From Streptomyces griseus subsp. griseus (GTDB lineage: Bacteria; Actinomycetota; Actinomycetes; Streptomycetales; Streptomycetaceae), in NCBI RefSeq assembly GCF_000720255.1, contig NZ_JOJE01000001.1:62001-126000 (forward strand): a DNA stretch of 64,000 nucleotides, read 5' to 3'. How positions within the stretch are numbered: position 1 is the stretch's first letter; every line of letters starts with the position of its first letter. The notes beneath the pieces were generated by a model that did not search any database, was not told where the DNA came from, and was given only the letters and a program-made list of their open reading frames with translations. The position numbers and the translations under genes were made by a program. Positions 33,519 to 42,570 of this stretch are shown piece after piece.

Positions 33519-34790
33519 GTGACCATCACCCAGCCCGACCTCAGCGTCTTCGAAACCGTGGAGTCCGAGGTGCGCAGCTACTGCCGCGGCTGGCCCACCG
33601 TCTTCGACCGTGCCAGCGGCAGCCGCATGTACGACGAGGACGGCCACAGCTACCTCGACTTCTTCGCCGGCGCCGGATCACTCAACTACGGCCACAACAA
33701 CCCTGTGCTGAAACGCGCGTTGGTCGACTACCTGCTGCGCGACGGGGTCACCCACGGCCTGGACATGTCGACCGTGGCCAAGCGCTCCTTCCTGCAGACC
33801 TTCCAGGACCTCGTCCTGCGCCCGCGCGACCTGCCCTACAAGGTCATGTTCCCGGGGCCGACGGGCACCAACGCCGTGGAGGCCGCGCTGAAGCTGGCGC
33901 GGAAGGTGAAGGGGCGCGAGTCGATCGTGTCGTTCACCAACGCCTTCCACGGCATGTCCCTCGGGTCGCTGGCCGTCACCGGAAACGCCTTCAAGCGCGC
34001 CGGCGCGGGCATCCCGCTGGTGCACGGCACCCCGATGCCGTTCGACCGCTACTTCGACGGCACGGTCGAGGACTTCCTCTGGTTCGAGCGGCTCCTGGAG
34101 GACCAGGGCTCGGGCCTGAACAAGCCCGCCGCCGTGATCGTCGAGACCGTGCAGGGCGAGGGCGGCATCAACGTCGCGCGTCCGGAGTGGCTGCGTGCGC
34201 TCTCCGAGCTGTGCGAGCGCCAGGACATGCTGCTGATCGTCGACGACATCCAGATGGGCTGCGGCCGCACGGGCGCCTTCTTCTCCTTCGAGGAGGCGGG
34301 GATCGTGCCCGACATCGTCACCGTGTCCAAGTCCATCAGTGGCTACGGACTGCCCATGTCGCTGTGCCTGTTCAAGCCCGAGCTGGACGTCTGGGAGCCG
34401 GGCGAGCACAACGGCACGTTCCGCGGCAACAACCCGGCCTTCGTCACCGCCACCGCGACGCTGGAGACGTACTGGGCCGACGGCTCCGCCATGGAGAAGC
34501 AGACCCAGGCGCGCGGCGAGCAGGTCGAGCAGGGGCTCATCTCGATCACCGAGGAGAACCTGGCCGACGTCAAGGAGTACCGCGGCCGCGGTCTCGTCTG
34601 GGGCCTGGAGTTCCACGACAAGGACCGCGCCGGGAAGGTCGCCAAGCGCGCCTTCGAGCTCGGGCTCCTGGTCGAGACCTCGGGTCCGGAGAGCGAGGTC
34701 CTCAAACTGCTCCCGGCCCTCACCATCACGCCCGAGGAGCTGGACGAGGGCATGCGCGTCCTCGCCCGCGCCGTACGGGAAACCATCTGA
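33519..34790 (+). CDS. ectB: L-2,4-diaminobutyrate transaminase EctB
   Basis: A 423-residue class III PLP aminotransferase that forms diaminobutyrate from aspartate semialdehyde and glutamate. Visible blocks include [45 protein letters not shown] and the PLP lysine in [14 protein letters not shown]. The GTG at 33519 is preceded by GAGGAG. Length and context are exactly those of actinobacterial EctB. Confidence 0.97.
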   Translation: MTITQPDLSVFETVESEVRSYCRGWPTVFDRASGSRMYDEDGHSYLDFFAGAGSLNYGHNNPVLKRALVDYLLRDGVTHGLDMSTVAKRSFLQTFQDLVLRPRDLPYKVMFPGPTGTNAVEAALKLARKVKGRESIVSFTNAFHGMSLGSLAVTGNAFKRAGAGIPLVHGTPMPFDRYFDGTVEDFLWFERLLEDQGSGLNKPAAVIVETVQGEGGINVARPEWLRALSELCERQDMLLIVDDIQMGCGRTGAFFSFEEAGIVPDIVTVSKSISGYGLPMSLCLFKPELDVWEPGEHNGTFRGNNPAFVTATATLETYWADGSAMEKQTQARGEQVEQGLISITEENLADVKEYRGRGLVWGLEFHDKDRAGKVAKRAFELGLLVETSGPESEVLKLLPALTITPEELDEGMRVLARAVRETI

Positions 34791-34809
34791 CGAGGAGGAA
34801 TCGCACCCC

Positions 34810-35214
34810 GTGATCGTCCGTTCGTTCAAGGACATCGAAGGAACCGACCGGCATGTGAGGTCGGCGTCCGGCACCTGGGAGAGCAAACGCATCGTGCTCG
34901 CCAAGGAGAGGGTCGGCTTCTCGCTGCACGAGACGGTTCTGTACGCCGGGACCGAGACGTCCATGTGGTATGCCAACCACATCGAGGCCGTCGTCTGCGT
35001 GGAGGGCGAGGCCGAGCTGACCGACCACGAGACCGGGCAGTCGCACACCATCACGCCCGGCACCATGTACCTCCTCGACGGTCACGAGCGCCACACGCTC
35101 AGGATCAAGGAGGACTTCCGCTGCATCTGCGTCTTCAATCCGCCCGTCACCGGACGGGAGGACCACGACGAGAACGGCGTCTACCCGCTGCTCACCGAAC
35201 CCGAGGAGGTGTGA
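34810..35214 (+). CDS. ectC: ectoine synthase EctC
   Basis: A 134-residue cupin that cyclises N-gamma-acetyl-diaminobutyrate to ectoine. Blocks typical of EctC are [33 protein letters not shown] and [15 protein letters not shown]. The metal ligands of the family (a Glu, a Tyr and a His) fall in these segments. The start is GTG at 34810 after GAGGAGG. EctD begins 6 bp after the stop. Confidence 0.97.
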   Translation: MIVRSFKDIEGTDRHVRSASGTWESKRIVLAKERVGFSLHETVLYAGTETSMWYANHIEAVVCVEGEAELTDHETGQSHTITPGTMYLLDGHERHTLRIKEDFRCICVFNPPVTGREDHDENGVYPLLTEPEEV

Positions 35215-35220
35215 AGGATC

Positions 35221-36114
35221 ATGACCACGACCATCGCCACTGATCTGTACCCCAGCCGCGGAGCCACCGAGGTGGCCGTCCCCCGGCAGGACCCGGTGGT
35301 CTGGGGCTCCCCGGGAACGCCCGGTCCCATCACCGCGGGTGACCTGGAGGCGTACGAGCGGGACGGCTTCCTCGCCATCGATCAGCTCATCACGGACGAC
35401 GAGGTCGCCGTCTACCGGGACGAGCTGAACCGGCTGGTGGCCGATCCGCGGATCCGGGCCGACGAGCGGTCGATCGTCGAGCCGAAGTCGCAGGACATCC
35501 GGACGGTCTTCGAGGTCCACAAGATCAGCCAGTTGTTCGCCCAGCTGGTGCGCGACGAGCGGGTCGTCGGGCGGGCCCGGCAGATCCTCGGCTCGGACGT
35601 GTACGTCCACCAGTCGCGGATCAACGTCAAGCCCGGCTTCGGCGCCTCCGGGTTCTACTGGCACTCGGACTTCGAGACCTGGCACGCCGAGGACGGCCTG
35701 CCGAACATGCGCACGGTGTCCGTCTCGATCGCTCTGACCGAGAACTACGACACCAACGGCGGGCTGATGATCATGCCCGGCTCGCACCGGACCTTCCTCG
35801 GGTGCGAGGGCGCCACGCCGAAGGACAACTACAAGAAGTCGCTGCAGATGCAGGACGCGGGCACGCCGTCGGACGAGGCGCTGACCAAGATGGCGTCCGA
35901 GTACGGCATCAGGCTCTTCACGGGCAAGGCCGGTTCGGCGACCTGGTTCGACTGCAACGCCATGCACGGGTCGGGCGACAACATCACGCCGTTCCCGCGC
36001 AGCAACGTCTTCATCGTGTTCAACAGCGTGGAGAACGAGGCCGTGGAGCCGTTCTCGGCACCGGTACGCCGCCCGGAATTCATTGGGGCTCGGGACTTCA
36101 CGCCGGTGAAGTGA
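35221..36114 (+). CDS. ectD: ectoine 5-hydroxylase EctD
   Basis: A 297-residue non-haem iron(II), 2-oxoglutarate-dependent dioxygenase converting ectoine to 5-hydroxyectoine. The iron triad is visible: the HxD motif in FYWHSDFETWH and the distal His in NAMHGSGDN. SIALTENYDTNGGLM lies between. ITPFPRSNV contains the likely 2-oxoglutarate contact. The last 30 bp including the stop are duplicated 77 bp downstream (36162-36191). Confidence 0.96.
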   Translation: MTTTIATDLYPSRGATEVAVPRQDPVVWGSPGTPGPITAGDLEAYERDGFLAIDQLITDDEVAVYRDELNRLVADPRIRADERSIVEPKSQDIRTVFEVHKISQLFAQLVRDERVVGRARQILGSDVYVHQSRINVKPGFGASGFYWHSDFETWHAEDGLPNMRTVSVSIALTENYDTNGGLMIMPGSHRTFLGCEGATPKDNYKKSLQMQDAGTPSDEALTKMASEYGIRLFTGKAGSATWFDCNAMHGSGDNITPFPRSNVFIVFNSVENEAVEPFSAPVRRPEFIGARDFTPVK

Positions 36115-36191
36115 GGGCCTCGGCCGGGGGTCCGGGGGTTGCCCCCGGAAGACGCAGCATCGGGGCGCGGGACTTCACGCCGGTGAAGTGA
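36085..36191 (+). repeat. duplicated ectD 3' end flanking a hairpin
   Basis: The terminal 30 bp of ectD (36085-36114, containing GACTTCACGCCGGTGAAGTG) recur at 36162-36191 with a single mismatch. The two copies bracket a 47-bp spacer holding a perfect hairpin. The second copy would encode the same C-terminal GARDFTPVK but has no gene attached. Confidence 0.9.
36131..36149 (+). terminator. hairpin between the ectD end duplicates
   Basis: TCCGGGGG-TTG-CCCCCGGA is a perfect 8-bp stem with a 3-nt loop, 16 bp after the ectD stop. It resembles hairpins found repeatedly downstream of Streptomyces genes. Confidence 0.75.
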
Positions 36192-36211
36192 CCTCGGCCT
36201 GACCCCGGGGT

Positions 36212-36248
36212 GCGGGCGGTGCCACCGCGAGTCGGTGGCACCGCCCGC
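36212..36248. terminator. bidirectional terminator after ectD
   Basis: Arms 36212-36226 and 36234-36248 (GCGGGCGGTGCCACC and its complement) form a perfect 15-bp stem around a GCGAGTC loop. It lies between the convergent ect operon and the PLP enzyme gene ending at 36279, and can serve both. Confidence 0.88.
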
Positions 36249-36278
36249 TTCCGTATGTCCGGCCGGACCAGGGTGCGT

Positions 36279-37331
36279 TCAGCCGGAGAGGACGTCCAGC
36301 AGCCGGTCCACGTCCGCGGTCGTGTTGTACAGATGGAAGGCCGCGCGCAGGTTGCCCGCGCGGTTGGAGACCTGGATGTCCGCGTCGCTCAACTTCGGCT
36401 GGCGGTCGCCGAGTCCGGGCACGGAGACGATCGCCGAACCGGGCGCGGGCACGGGCTCATGGCCTAGCGCGGCGAGTCCGGCCCGGAAGCGGTCGGCGAG
36501 CGCGAGGTCGTGGGCGCGGACGGCGTCCACACCGAGTTCCTCGATCAGATCGAGGGAGCGACGCAGCCCCGCGAAGGTGAACAGGGCGTGAGTGAGGTCG
36601 AACCGCCGTGCCGAACGGGCGAGTTCGGCCACCGGCCCGTAGCAGCTGTCCCACGGCCGCTCCGCCGCGACCCAGCCCGCGAGCACGGGCGACAGCCCGC
36701 CGAAGTCCTCCGGGACCACCAGGAAGGCCGTGCCGTGCGGCCCGAGCAGCCACTTGAAGGAGACGGCGGCGGAGTAGTCGTACGCGTCGGCGTCCATCGG
36801 CAGCCAGCCCGCGGCCTGGGAGAAGTCGACGTAGGTGCGCGCGCCGTGAGCCCGGGCCGCCTCGCGCAGGGCGGGCAGGTCGGCGACGCGCCCGTCCGCG
36901 GACTGGGCCGCGCTGACCGCGACGAGGGCCGTGCCGGGACGCACGGACTCGGCGATCCCCTCCAGCGGCACCGTGCGGACCTTGAGGTCGCCGCGGATGT
37001 GGAACGGGTTCAGCACGGAGGTGAAGTCGTCCTGTGCGGTGAGGACCTCGGCGCCCGCGGGCAGCGCGGCGGCGATGACACCCGTGTGCGCGGCGACCGA
37101 GGCGCCGACCGCCACCCGGGTGACGGGGACGCCGGCGAGCCGGGCGTACGCGGCCCGGCAGGCCTCCACGTCCTCGTACAGCGAGTTCAGCGGCCTGCCC
37201 TCGGCCCGCAGCAGCGCCGCCTCGTGCAGGGCGTCGACGGTACGGGCCGGGAGCAGGCCGTTGCTCGCGGTGTTGAGGTAAATGGTCTTCGGGGCGAACT
37301 CGGAACGGACGAGGGTCTCGAAGGTCTCCAT
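36279..37331 (-). CDS. class V PLP-dependent aminotransferase/lyase
   Basis: A 350-residue PLP enzyme of the class V (NifS/kynureninase/isopenicillin epimerase-like) group. YLNTASNGLLPARTVDAL begins the fold, TYVDFSQAAGWLPMD is the cofactor Asp block and AAVSFKWLLGPHGTAF carries the PLP lysine. I chose the ATG at 37331 (METFETL); an upstream ATG at 37367 adds 12 poor residues. Substrate is unknown; it is a lone gene convergent with ectD. Confidence 0.85.
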   Translation of the reverse strand: METFETLVRSEFAPKTIYLNTASNGLLPARTVDALHEAALLRAEGRPLNSLYEDVEACRAAYARLAGVPVTRVAVGASVAAHTGVIAAALPAGAEVLTAQDDFTSVLNPFHIRGDLKVRTVPLEGIAESVRPGTALVAVSAAQSADGRVADLPALREAARAHGARTYVDFSQAAGWLPMDADAYDYSAAVSFKWLLGPHGTAFLVVPEDFGGLSPVLAGWVAAERPWDSCYGPVAELARSARRFDLTHALFTFAGLRRSLDLIEELGVDAVRAHDLALADRFRAGLAALGHEPVPAPGSAIVSVPGLGDRQPKLSDADIQVSNRAGNLRAAFHLYNTTADVDRLLDVLSG

Positions 37332-37443
37332 GAGTCCACTGTGGGCCCCGCCAACCTCATAGTCCATTGCGGATCTCTACGGGATTTCCCCAAGGGTCCC
37401 TTATGGGTCTGCCCCGACCTGCGCCTTTCCCAGCGCGTCGGAC

Positions 37444-38163
37444 TCAGCCCCGCTGCGGCACCGCGCACCCGTCAGGGCCGCACACGTCCGCATCGCCCTC
37501 GTCGAGCAGCTTCAGCGGCGGCCGCTCGCCCCACGCCTGGGTGAGCGCCTGGGCGAAGACCTCGGCGGGCTGGGCTCCGGAGACGCCGTACTTGCGGTCG
37601 AGGACGAAGAACGGCACGCCGGTCGCGCCGAGCTGGGCCGCCTCACGCTCGTCGGCACGGACCTCGTCGGCGTACGCGGCCGGGTCGGCGAGCACCTTGC
37701 GGACGGCCTCGGCGTCGAGACCCGCCTCCACGGCCAGCTCCACGAGCCGCTCGGCGCCCTCGGAGAACAGGGACCGCTCCTCGGCGAAGTTGGCCCGGTA
37801 GAGGATCTGGATCAGCTCGTCCTGCCTGCCCTGCTCCTTGGCGAAGTGCAGCAGGCGGTGCATGTCGAAGGTGTTGCCGTGATCGCGGTCGCGGGTGCGG
37901 TAGTCGAGGCCCTCGGCGGCGGCCTGCGCGCCCAGGTTGTCCTCGCCGGCCAGCGCCTGCGCCTCGCTCATGCCGTACTTCCGGGTGAGCATGGTGATCA
38001 CGGGCTGGACGTCGTCCTTGGCACGGTCCGGGTCAAGCTCGAAGGAGCGGTGCACCACCTCGACGTCGTCACGGTGCGGGAAGGCCTCGAGAGCCTTCTC
38101 GAAGCGGGCCTTGCCCACGTAGCACCAGGGACAGGCGATGTCGCTCCAGATCTCGACGCGCAT
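37444..38163 (-). CDS. FrnE-like DsbA-family oxidoreductase
   Basis: A 239-residue thioredoxin-fold protein with the redox motif CPWC at residues 11-14 and no signal peptide, so cytosolic. The helical insertion and VPFFVLDRKYGVSGAQPAEV (cis-Pro after GATG) match the FrnE/2-hydroxychromene isomerase-like DsbA subgroup. ADVCGPDGCAVP at the C-terminus adds a further Cys pair. ATG at 38163; the open frame extends upstream without a convincing start. Confidence 0.92.
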   Translation of the reverse strand: MRVEIWSDIACPWCYVGKARFEKALEAFPHRDDVEVVHRSFELDPDRAKDDVQPVITMLTRKYGMSEAQALAGEDNLGAQAAAEGLDYRTRDRDHGNTFDMHRLLHFAKEQGRQDELIQILYRANFAEERSLFSEGAERLVELAVEAGLDAEAVRKVLADPAAYADEVRADEREAAQLGATGVPFFVLDRKYGVSGAQPAEVFAQALTQAWGERPPLKLLDEGDADVCGPDGCAVPQRG

Positions 38164-38239
38164 GGTGTCGGCTCTCTCCAGGGTTGTACGGTACGGAGAC
38201 TCCCTCCGCAGACTGCATGAACGTTCAAGCAGTTCCGTT

Positions 38240-38746
38240 TCATTCCCCGCCCGCCGCCACTGAGTAGCGCAGGCAGAGGTGGTGGTCCCCCTCGGCGGGC
38301 GGGTTCTCCGGGTCCGGTTCCCACCCCAGGCGGGCGTAGAAGGCCTGGGCCCGCCGGTTGTCGACATGGACGTCGAGGACGGCACCGCGCCGGCCGTCGG
38401 CCCGCCACTGCTCCACGCAGGCCGCGTGCAGGGCCGTACCGATGCCGCCGCGCCAGTGGTCGGGGTCGACGTGGAACTGGAACAGCTTGACGATGTCCGC
38501 GGGGGCGCCTTCCGGGGTGCGGAAGGAGGCGAGGCCGACGATCCGGCTCCGCTCGACGACGCACAGCACGTGGCTGCCGGGCAGCTCGACGGCCCTACGC
38601 CAGTTGGCCACCCAGTCCGTACCGTCGTCGGGAAGGCCGTCCGGGTAGTACGTCGCCCGGGCCCGCGCGTGCAGCGCCGCGACGGCCCGCGCCTCGGCGG
38701 GCAGGACGCTGCGGATCACTCGGCTTCCGGTCACTCGCTCGATCAT
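38240..38746 (-). CDS. GNAT-family N-acetyltransferase
   Basis: A 168-residue GNAT protein. FQFHVDPDHWRGGIGTALHAA contains the acetyl-CoA loop (RGGIGTA) and VDNRRAQAFYARLGWEPD is the C-terminal GNAT block. Acceptor unknown. Its ATG (38746-38744) overlaps head to head with the first possible ATG of the MFS gene on the other strand. Confidence 0.88.
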   Translation of the reverse strand: MIERVTGSRVIRSVLPAEARAVAALHARARATYYPDGLPDDGTDWVANWRRAVELPGSHVLCVVERSRIVGLASFRTPEGAPADIVKLFQFHVDPDHWRGGIGTALHAACVEQWRADGRRGAVLDVHVDNRRAQAFYARLGWEPDPENPPAEGDHHLCLRYSVAAGGE

Positions 38747-40229
38747 GCAAAGGACGACGCGACCCCGGCGGCGGCCGGTTCCAGCGATACGGTGGAGGGA
38801 AGGCCGCGATGTCCCCCGTCATGGAGGCACGATCACGGATCCCCTCACGCGGAACACACAACTGGCCGACGGGAGACGCCGGCCGGGGTCGTCCCCCGCC
38901 CTCACCCTCACCGCCGCCCTGCTGGGCTTCGCCCTGATCACCCTCGACGCGTCCGTGGTGAACGTGGCCCTGCCGTCGATCGGCGCCGAGCTGGGCGGCG
39001 GAATGGCGGGCCTCCAGTGGGTGGTGGACGCGTACACCCTCGCCTTCGCGTCCCTGATGCTCTCCACGGGCGCCTTCTCGGACCGGGCCGGGGCCAGCCG
39101 CGCGTACGCGATCGGCATCGCGCTCTTCACGCTCGCGTCGGCGGCCTGCGGCCTCTCGCCCAGCCTGCCGGCGCTGATCGCTGGGCGCACGGTGCAGGGG
39201 CTCGCGGCGGCCGTCGTCCTCCCGGCGTCCCTGGCGCTGGTACGGCAGGCGTACCCGGATCCGGCCCGCCGGGCCAGGGCGACGGCCGCGTGGACGGCGG
39301 GCGGTTCGGTGGCGGTGGCCCTGGGTCCGGTGGCGGGCGGGGCGCTGACGACGGCCTGGGACTGGCGGGGCGTCTTCTTCATCAACCTGCCCCTGGGCGC
39401 CGTGGCCCTCGCCCTGCTGCTGCGCGCGCCCCGCTCCGAACGCCGCCCGGCGCCCCTGGACCTGCCCGGCCAGGCAACGGCCGCACTGGCCCTCACCGCC
39501 CTCGCCTTCGCGGTGATCGAGCGCGGCCCCGCGGGGTGGGCCACCGCTGTCGTGGCCGCTGTCGCGGGGGTCGCGTTCCTGCGGATCGAGGCGCGGCAGC
39601 CGAACCCGGTCGTCCCGCCGGCGTTGTTCCGCAGCCGGGAGGTGACCGCGGCGGTCGCGGCGGGCGCCGCGTGCAGCGTGGCCTTCTACGGTGTGGTGTT
39701 CGTCTTCTCCCTGTTCTTCCAGCAGCTGCAAGGCCGCTCCGCGCTCCACGCCGGGCTGGTGTTCCTGCCGATGACGGCACTGATCGGAGTGACGAACGTG
39801 CTGGCGGGCAAGCTGGCCGGGCGTTACGGCCCACGACTGCCGATGCTGCTGGGCCAGGGCCTGGCCGTCGCGGGCCTGCTGGCCCTGCTCCTCGTCGACG
39901 CCGGCACGTCGCCCGGCCTGGTGGCCGCGCTGTTCGTCCCACTGGCGCTGGGCTGCGGGCTCACCGTGCCGCCGCTGACCGCCCTGATGATGGACGCGGT
40001 GCCCGGTGAGCGCGCAGGTCTGGGCGCGGGCGTCCTCAACGCGGCCCGTCAGGTGGCCGGCGGTCTGGCCATCGCCGTCTTCGGGGCCCTGGTCTCCGGC
40101 GCCTTCGTCCCGGGCATGCGGCTGTGCCTGGCCATCGCGGCGGGCCTGTTCGGGGTGACCTGGTTCCTCAGCTTCCGTCTCTCAGGTCGCGCGGCCAGTT
40201 GGGCCGGAACTCGATGTGGTCGTAAGTGA
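38745..40229 (+). CDS. MFS transporter, DHA2/14-TMS drug exporter type
   Basis: About 450 well-conserved residues form an EmrB/QacA-type exporter: LDASVVNVALPSIG ends helix 1, GRTVQGLAAAVVLPASLAL is motif C-like, and GAGVLNAARQVAGGLAIAVFG lies near the end. The start is uncertain. The only in-frame ATG before the first helix is 38745, which overlaps the divergent GNAT start codon. GGAGG at 38823-38827 is followed in frame only by ACG and ATC codons, so a rare start near 38832 is possible. The 3' end overlaps the convergent DUF1349 gene by 62 bp. Confidence 0.88.
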   Translation: MQRTTRPRRRPVPAIRWREGRDVPRHGGTITDPLTRNTQLADGRRRPGSSPALTLTAALLGFALITLDASVVNVALPSIGAELGGGMAGLQWVVDAYTLAFASLMLSTGAFSDRAGASRAYAIGIALFTLASAACGLSPSLPALIAGRTVQGLAAAVVLPASLALVRQAYPDPARRARATAAWTAGGSVAVALGPVAGGALTTAWDWRGVFFINLPLGAVALALLLRAPRSERRPAPLDLPGQATAALALTALAFAVIERGPAGWATAVVAAVAGVAFLRIEARQPNPVVPPALFRSREVTAAVAAGAACSVAFYGVVFVFSLFFQQLQGRSALHAGLVFLPMTALIGVTNVLAGKLAGRYGPRLPMLLGQGLAVAGLLALLLVDAGTSPGLVAALFVPLALGCGLTVPPLTALMMDAVPGERAGLGAGVLNAARQVAGGLAIAVFGALVSGAFVPGMRLCLAIAAGLFGVTWFLSFRLSGRAASWAGTRCGRK

Positions 40230-40776
40230 CCACACACCCCTCCCCCATCGGCGACTGCGCCAGGAATCCGACCAGCGCGGCCCCGGTCTCCTTCTCCTCG
40301 CCCAGCGTGAACAGCCGCACGAAGATCCAGCGCTCACCGTCCCGTGAGGCGTGGAAGGCGAAGGCCCGTCCGGTCCTGCTGACCCGCAGCCATATGGAGC
40401 TCCCGTCCACGGTGAAGGAGTTGGCGTCGTCGGAGTGCCCCCGGGTGACCACGGTGCACACGGTGGGCACGTCCGGGGAGTACTCCAGGCAGAACTTCGC
40501 CCAGGCCCGCTCCCCGACGTGGACGTACAGCACACCGGCGTCGAACGCCGCACCGAACCCCACGGTCACCCGGGCGATCAGCTGAAAGTCCCCCAAGGGC
40601 GCACCGAGCAATCGCGGCGCGTCGGACGCGGGATCCAGCCCCTCCCCGGTAGGCGGCACAAAACGATCCTGCCGCGGCCCGGCCCACCCGGTGAGCACGC
40701 CGTCCTCATAGGTCCAGTTGCCGTCGGGCCCGTAAGTGCGCAGGGGGAAAGGCAGTTCGGAAAGTTCGAAATCCAT
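40168..40776 (-). CDS. DUF1349 family protein
   Basis: A 202-residue protein with the DUF1349 concanavalin-like jelly-roll pattern: FGAAFDAGVLYVHVGERAWAK, FCLEYSP, TVDGSSIWLRVSRTGRAFAF, and the ending VTYDHIEFRPNWPRDLR. Members are cytosolic and of unknown role, sometimes linked to sugar metabolism. It is convergent with and overlaps the MFS gene end. Confidence 0.85.
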   Translation of the reverse strand: MDFELSELPFPLRTYGPDGNWTYEDGVLTGWAGPRQDRFVPPTGEGLDPASDAPRLLGAPLGDFQLIARVTVGFGAAFDAGVLYVHVGERAWAKFCLEYSPDVPTVCTVVTRGHSDDANSFTVDGSSIWLRVSRTGRAFAFHASRDGERWIFVRLFTLGEEKETGAALVGFLAQSPMGEGCVVTYDHIEFRPNWPRDLRDGS

Positions 40777-40810
40777 GTGCCGATGATCTCAGGCTCGGAC
40801 GAGCCACCCA

Positions 40811-40868
40811 TAGGGGCGCGGTGCTGTATCGATATGCGGCTCAGCCGCGTGGGCGCGACAAGCCACAT
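40811..40868. repeat. dispersed Streptomyces intergenic repeat, copy 2
   Basis: TAGGGGCGCGGTGCTGTATC at 40811-40830, then GATATGCGGC, a GCGGC-TCA-GCCGC hairpin (40836-40848) and GTGGGCGCGACAAGCCAC. I know this arrangement as a frequent intergenic repeat of Streptomyces chromosomes; it shares the GGGGCGCGG and CGAC-AGCCAC parts with the copy at 22416. Confidence 0.65.
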
Positions 40869-40907
40869 CTGACCGTCAGCCCGCAAACGCACCGCACCCC
40901 GACGGCG

Positions 40908-42437
40908 CTACCGCTCCAGACGCCCGTTGAACCGCCGAGGCAGCCCCAGCGCGTTCTCGTCCCGCAGCTCCACCGGCAGCAACGTCTCAGGCGCCCCCTG
41001 ATACACGACCGGCCGCAGCCACCGCTCGATGGCGGTACCGCCCACCGAAGTGGACGTGGACGTGGTGGCGGGGTACGGCCCACCGTGATGCTGGGCGGAC
41101 GCCACGGCAACACCCGTCGGCCACCCATTGACCAGCACACGCCCGGCCAGTGGCGTCAGCTCCGCCAGGATCTCCGCCCCACGGCCCTTGCCCGCCGCCT
41201 CGTCGGCGGACAGGTGAACGGTCGCGGTGAGGTTCCCGGGCAGCCGGTCCAGCACGCTCCTGGCCTGCGCCTCGTCCTCGTAGCGCACGACGACGGTGAC
41301 CGGGCCGAAGCACTCCTCCAGCAGCAGGTCGTGCTCACCCTCCGAGGCCAGCTTCGCCGCCGGAACCGTGAGGAACCCGGCGCTGACGGTGTGCTCGCCG
41401 CCCGCACCCGGGGTCACGGGCGTCTCGACGTCGGAGAGCTCCGCCCGCTCGGCGACCCCCGCGACGAAGTTGTCCCGCATACGGTGGTCGAGGAGAACCC
41501 CGGAGTCGGTGTCGCTGACGGCGTCCGTCAGCGACTTGACGAGCCCGTCACCGGCCTCGCCGGAGGGCACGAGCACGAGGCCCGGCTTCACACAGAACTG
41601 GCCGACGCCCAGTGTCATCGACCCGGCGAGCCCCTGGCCGATCGCCTCAGCCCGCTCCGCGGCGGCCGCCTCGGTGATGACGACGGGGTTGAGTGAGCCG
41701 AGCTCGCCGTGGAAGGGGATCGGGGTCGGGCGGGCGGCCGCCGCGTCGAACAGCGCCCGGCCACCGCGCACCGAGCCGGTGAAGCCGGCCGCGGAGATCA
41801 ACGGGTGCTTGATGAGCTCGATGCCCGCCTCGAAGCCGTGCACCAGGCCCACGACGCCGGCCGGGATGCCGTGCTCCGCGGCGGCGCGGCGCAGCACGCT
41901 GGCGACCAGCTCGGACAGGGCCGGGTGGTCGGGGTGGGCCTTGACGACGACGGGGCAGCCCGCGGCCAGGGCGCTGGCGGTGTCACCGCCGGCGACCGAG
42001 AAGGCGAAGGGGAAGTTGGACGCCGAGTAGACGGCGACGACACCCAGCGGCACCTTGTAGCGGCGCAGGTCCGGGATGGGCGGGGTGGCGGTGTCGTCGG
42101 GGTGGTTGATGACGACGTCGAGGAAGGCGCCCTCGTCGACGATGTCGGCGAAGGCCCGCAGCTGGAAGCAGGTGCGGGCGAGCTCGCCGTTCAGCCGGAC
42201 CGGGCCGAGCGCGGTCTCGGCGTCGGCGACCTCGACGAGGTGGTCCTTGGACGCCTGAAGCTGATCGGCGGCGCTGCGCAGGAAGGCGGCGCGGACGGCG
42301 CGGTCGGCGAGCGCGCCGCGCGTGTCATGCGCGGCGCGGACGGTGGCGTCCACCTCCTGGGCTGTGGCCTCCACCGCAACCTGTTCACGCTGCTTCCCGG
42401 TTCGGGGGTCGACACTCCAGACTGGTGCTGCTGCCAC
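40908..42437 (-). CDS. aldehyde dehydrogenase, ketoglutarate-semialdehyde dehydrogenase type
   Basis: A 509-residue NAD(P)-dependent aldehyde dehydrogenase. The catalytic Cys282 lies in GVGQFCVKPGLV and the general base Glu245 in FHGELGSLNPV. YSASNFPFAFSVAGGDTASA is the characteristic block of alpha-ketoglutarate semialdehyde (2,5-dioxopentanoate) dehydrogenases, used in oxidative catabolism of pentoses, uronates/aldarates or hydroxyproline. I chose the GTG at 42437 because GGAGGG lies 7 nt upstream; the open frame goes on to 42704 across the promoter. It is divergent from an IclR regulator that probably controls it. Confidence 0.9.
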   Translation of the reverse strand: MAAAPVWSVDPRTGKQREQVAVEATAQEVDATVRAAHDTRGALADRAVRAAFLRSAADQLQASKDHLVEVADAETALGPVRLNGELARTCFQLRAFADIVDEGAFLDVVINHPDDTATPPIPDLRRYKVPLGVVAVYSASNFPFAFSVAGGDTASALAAGCPVVVKAHPDHPALSELVASVLRRAAAEHGIPAGVVGLVHGFEAGIELIKHPLISAAGFTGSVRGGRALFDAAAARPTPIPFHGELGSLNPVVITEAAAAERAEAIGQGLAGSMTLGVGQFCVKPGLVLVPSGEAGDGLVKSLTDAVSDTDSGVLLDHRMRDNFVAGVAERAELSDVETPVTPGAGGEHTVSAGFLTVPAAKLASEGEHDLLLEECFGPVTVVVRYEDEAQARSVLDRLPGNLTATVHLSADEAAGKGRGAEILAELTPLAGRVLVNGWPTGVAVASAQHHGGPYPATTSTSTSVGGTAIERWLRPVVYQGAPETLLPVELRDENALGLPRRFNGRLER

Positions 42438-42489
42438 CGCGGGTCCCTCCACATGTAATGCCGCAGTACTTACTGTCACCACCAGGGTC

Positions 42490-42505
42490 GTTCGATATAC
42501 TGAAC
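42490..42505. promoter_or_regulatory. IclR-type palindrome between aldehyde dehydrogenase and iclR
   Basis: GTTCGATATACTGAAC has matching GTTC/GAAC ends around an AT-rich centre, lying 53 bp before the dehydrogenase start and 65 bp before the regulator start. IclR family sites are often short imperfect palindromes of this kind. Confidence 0.55.
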
Positions 42506-42570
42506 GCCGTCTCTGATGATGAATGATGTCCTCGGAGACTATTTCCCGTCGAACGAAGGGGTCAAGCGCG

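Noticed and set aside
35802..36191. open frame ending in GARDFTPVK after ectD
   Set aside because: It reads ectD in another frame and only returns to the ectD C-terminal sequence because of the duplicated end; no start or ribosome site.
36279..37331. EgtE of ergothioneine synthesis
   Set aside because: Class V PLP fold fits, but no other egt gene is adjacent; the DinB protein at 32157 is short and lacks the sulfatase-modifying-factor domain of EgtB.
38821..38823. ATG at 38821 as the start of the MFS gene
   Set aside because: It lies just in the right place but is out of frame with the transporter.
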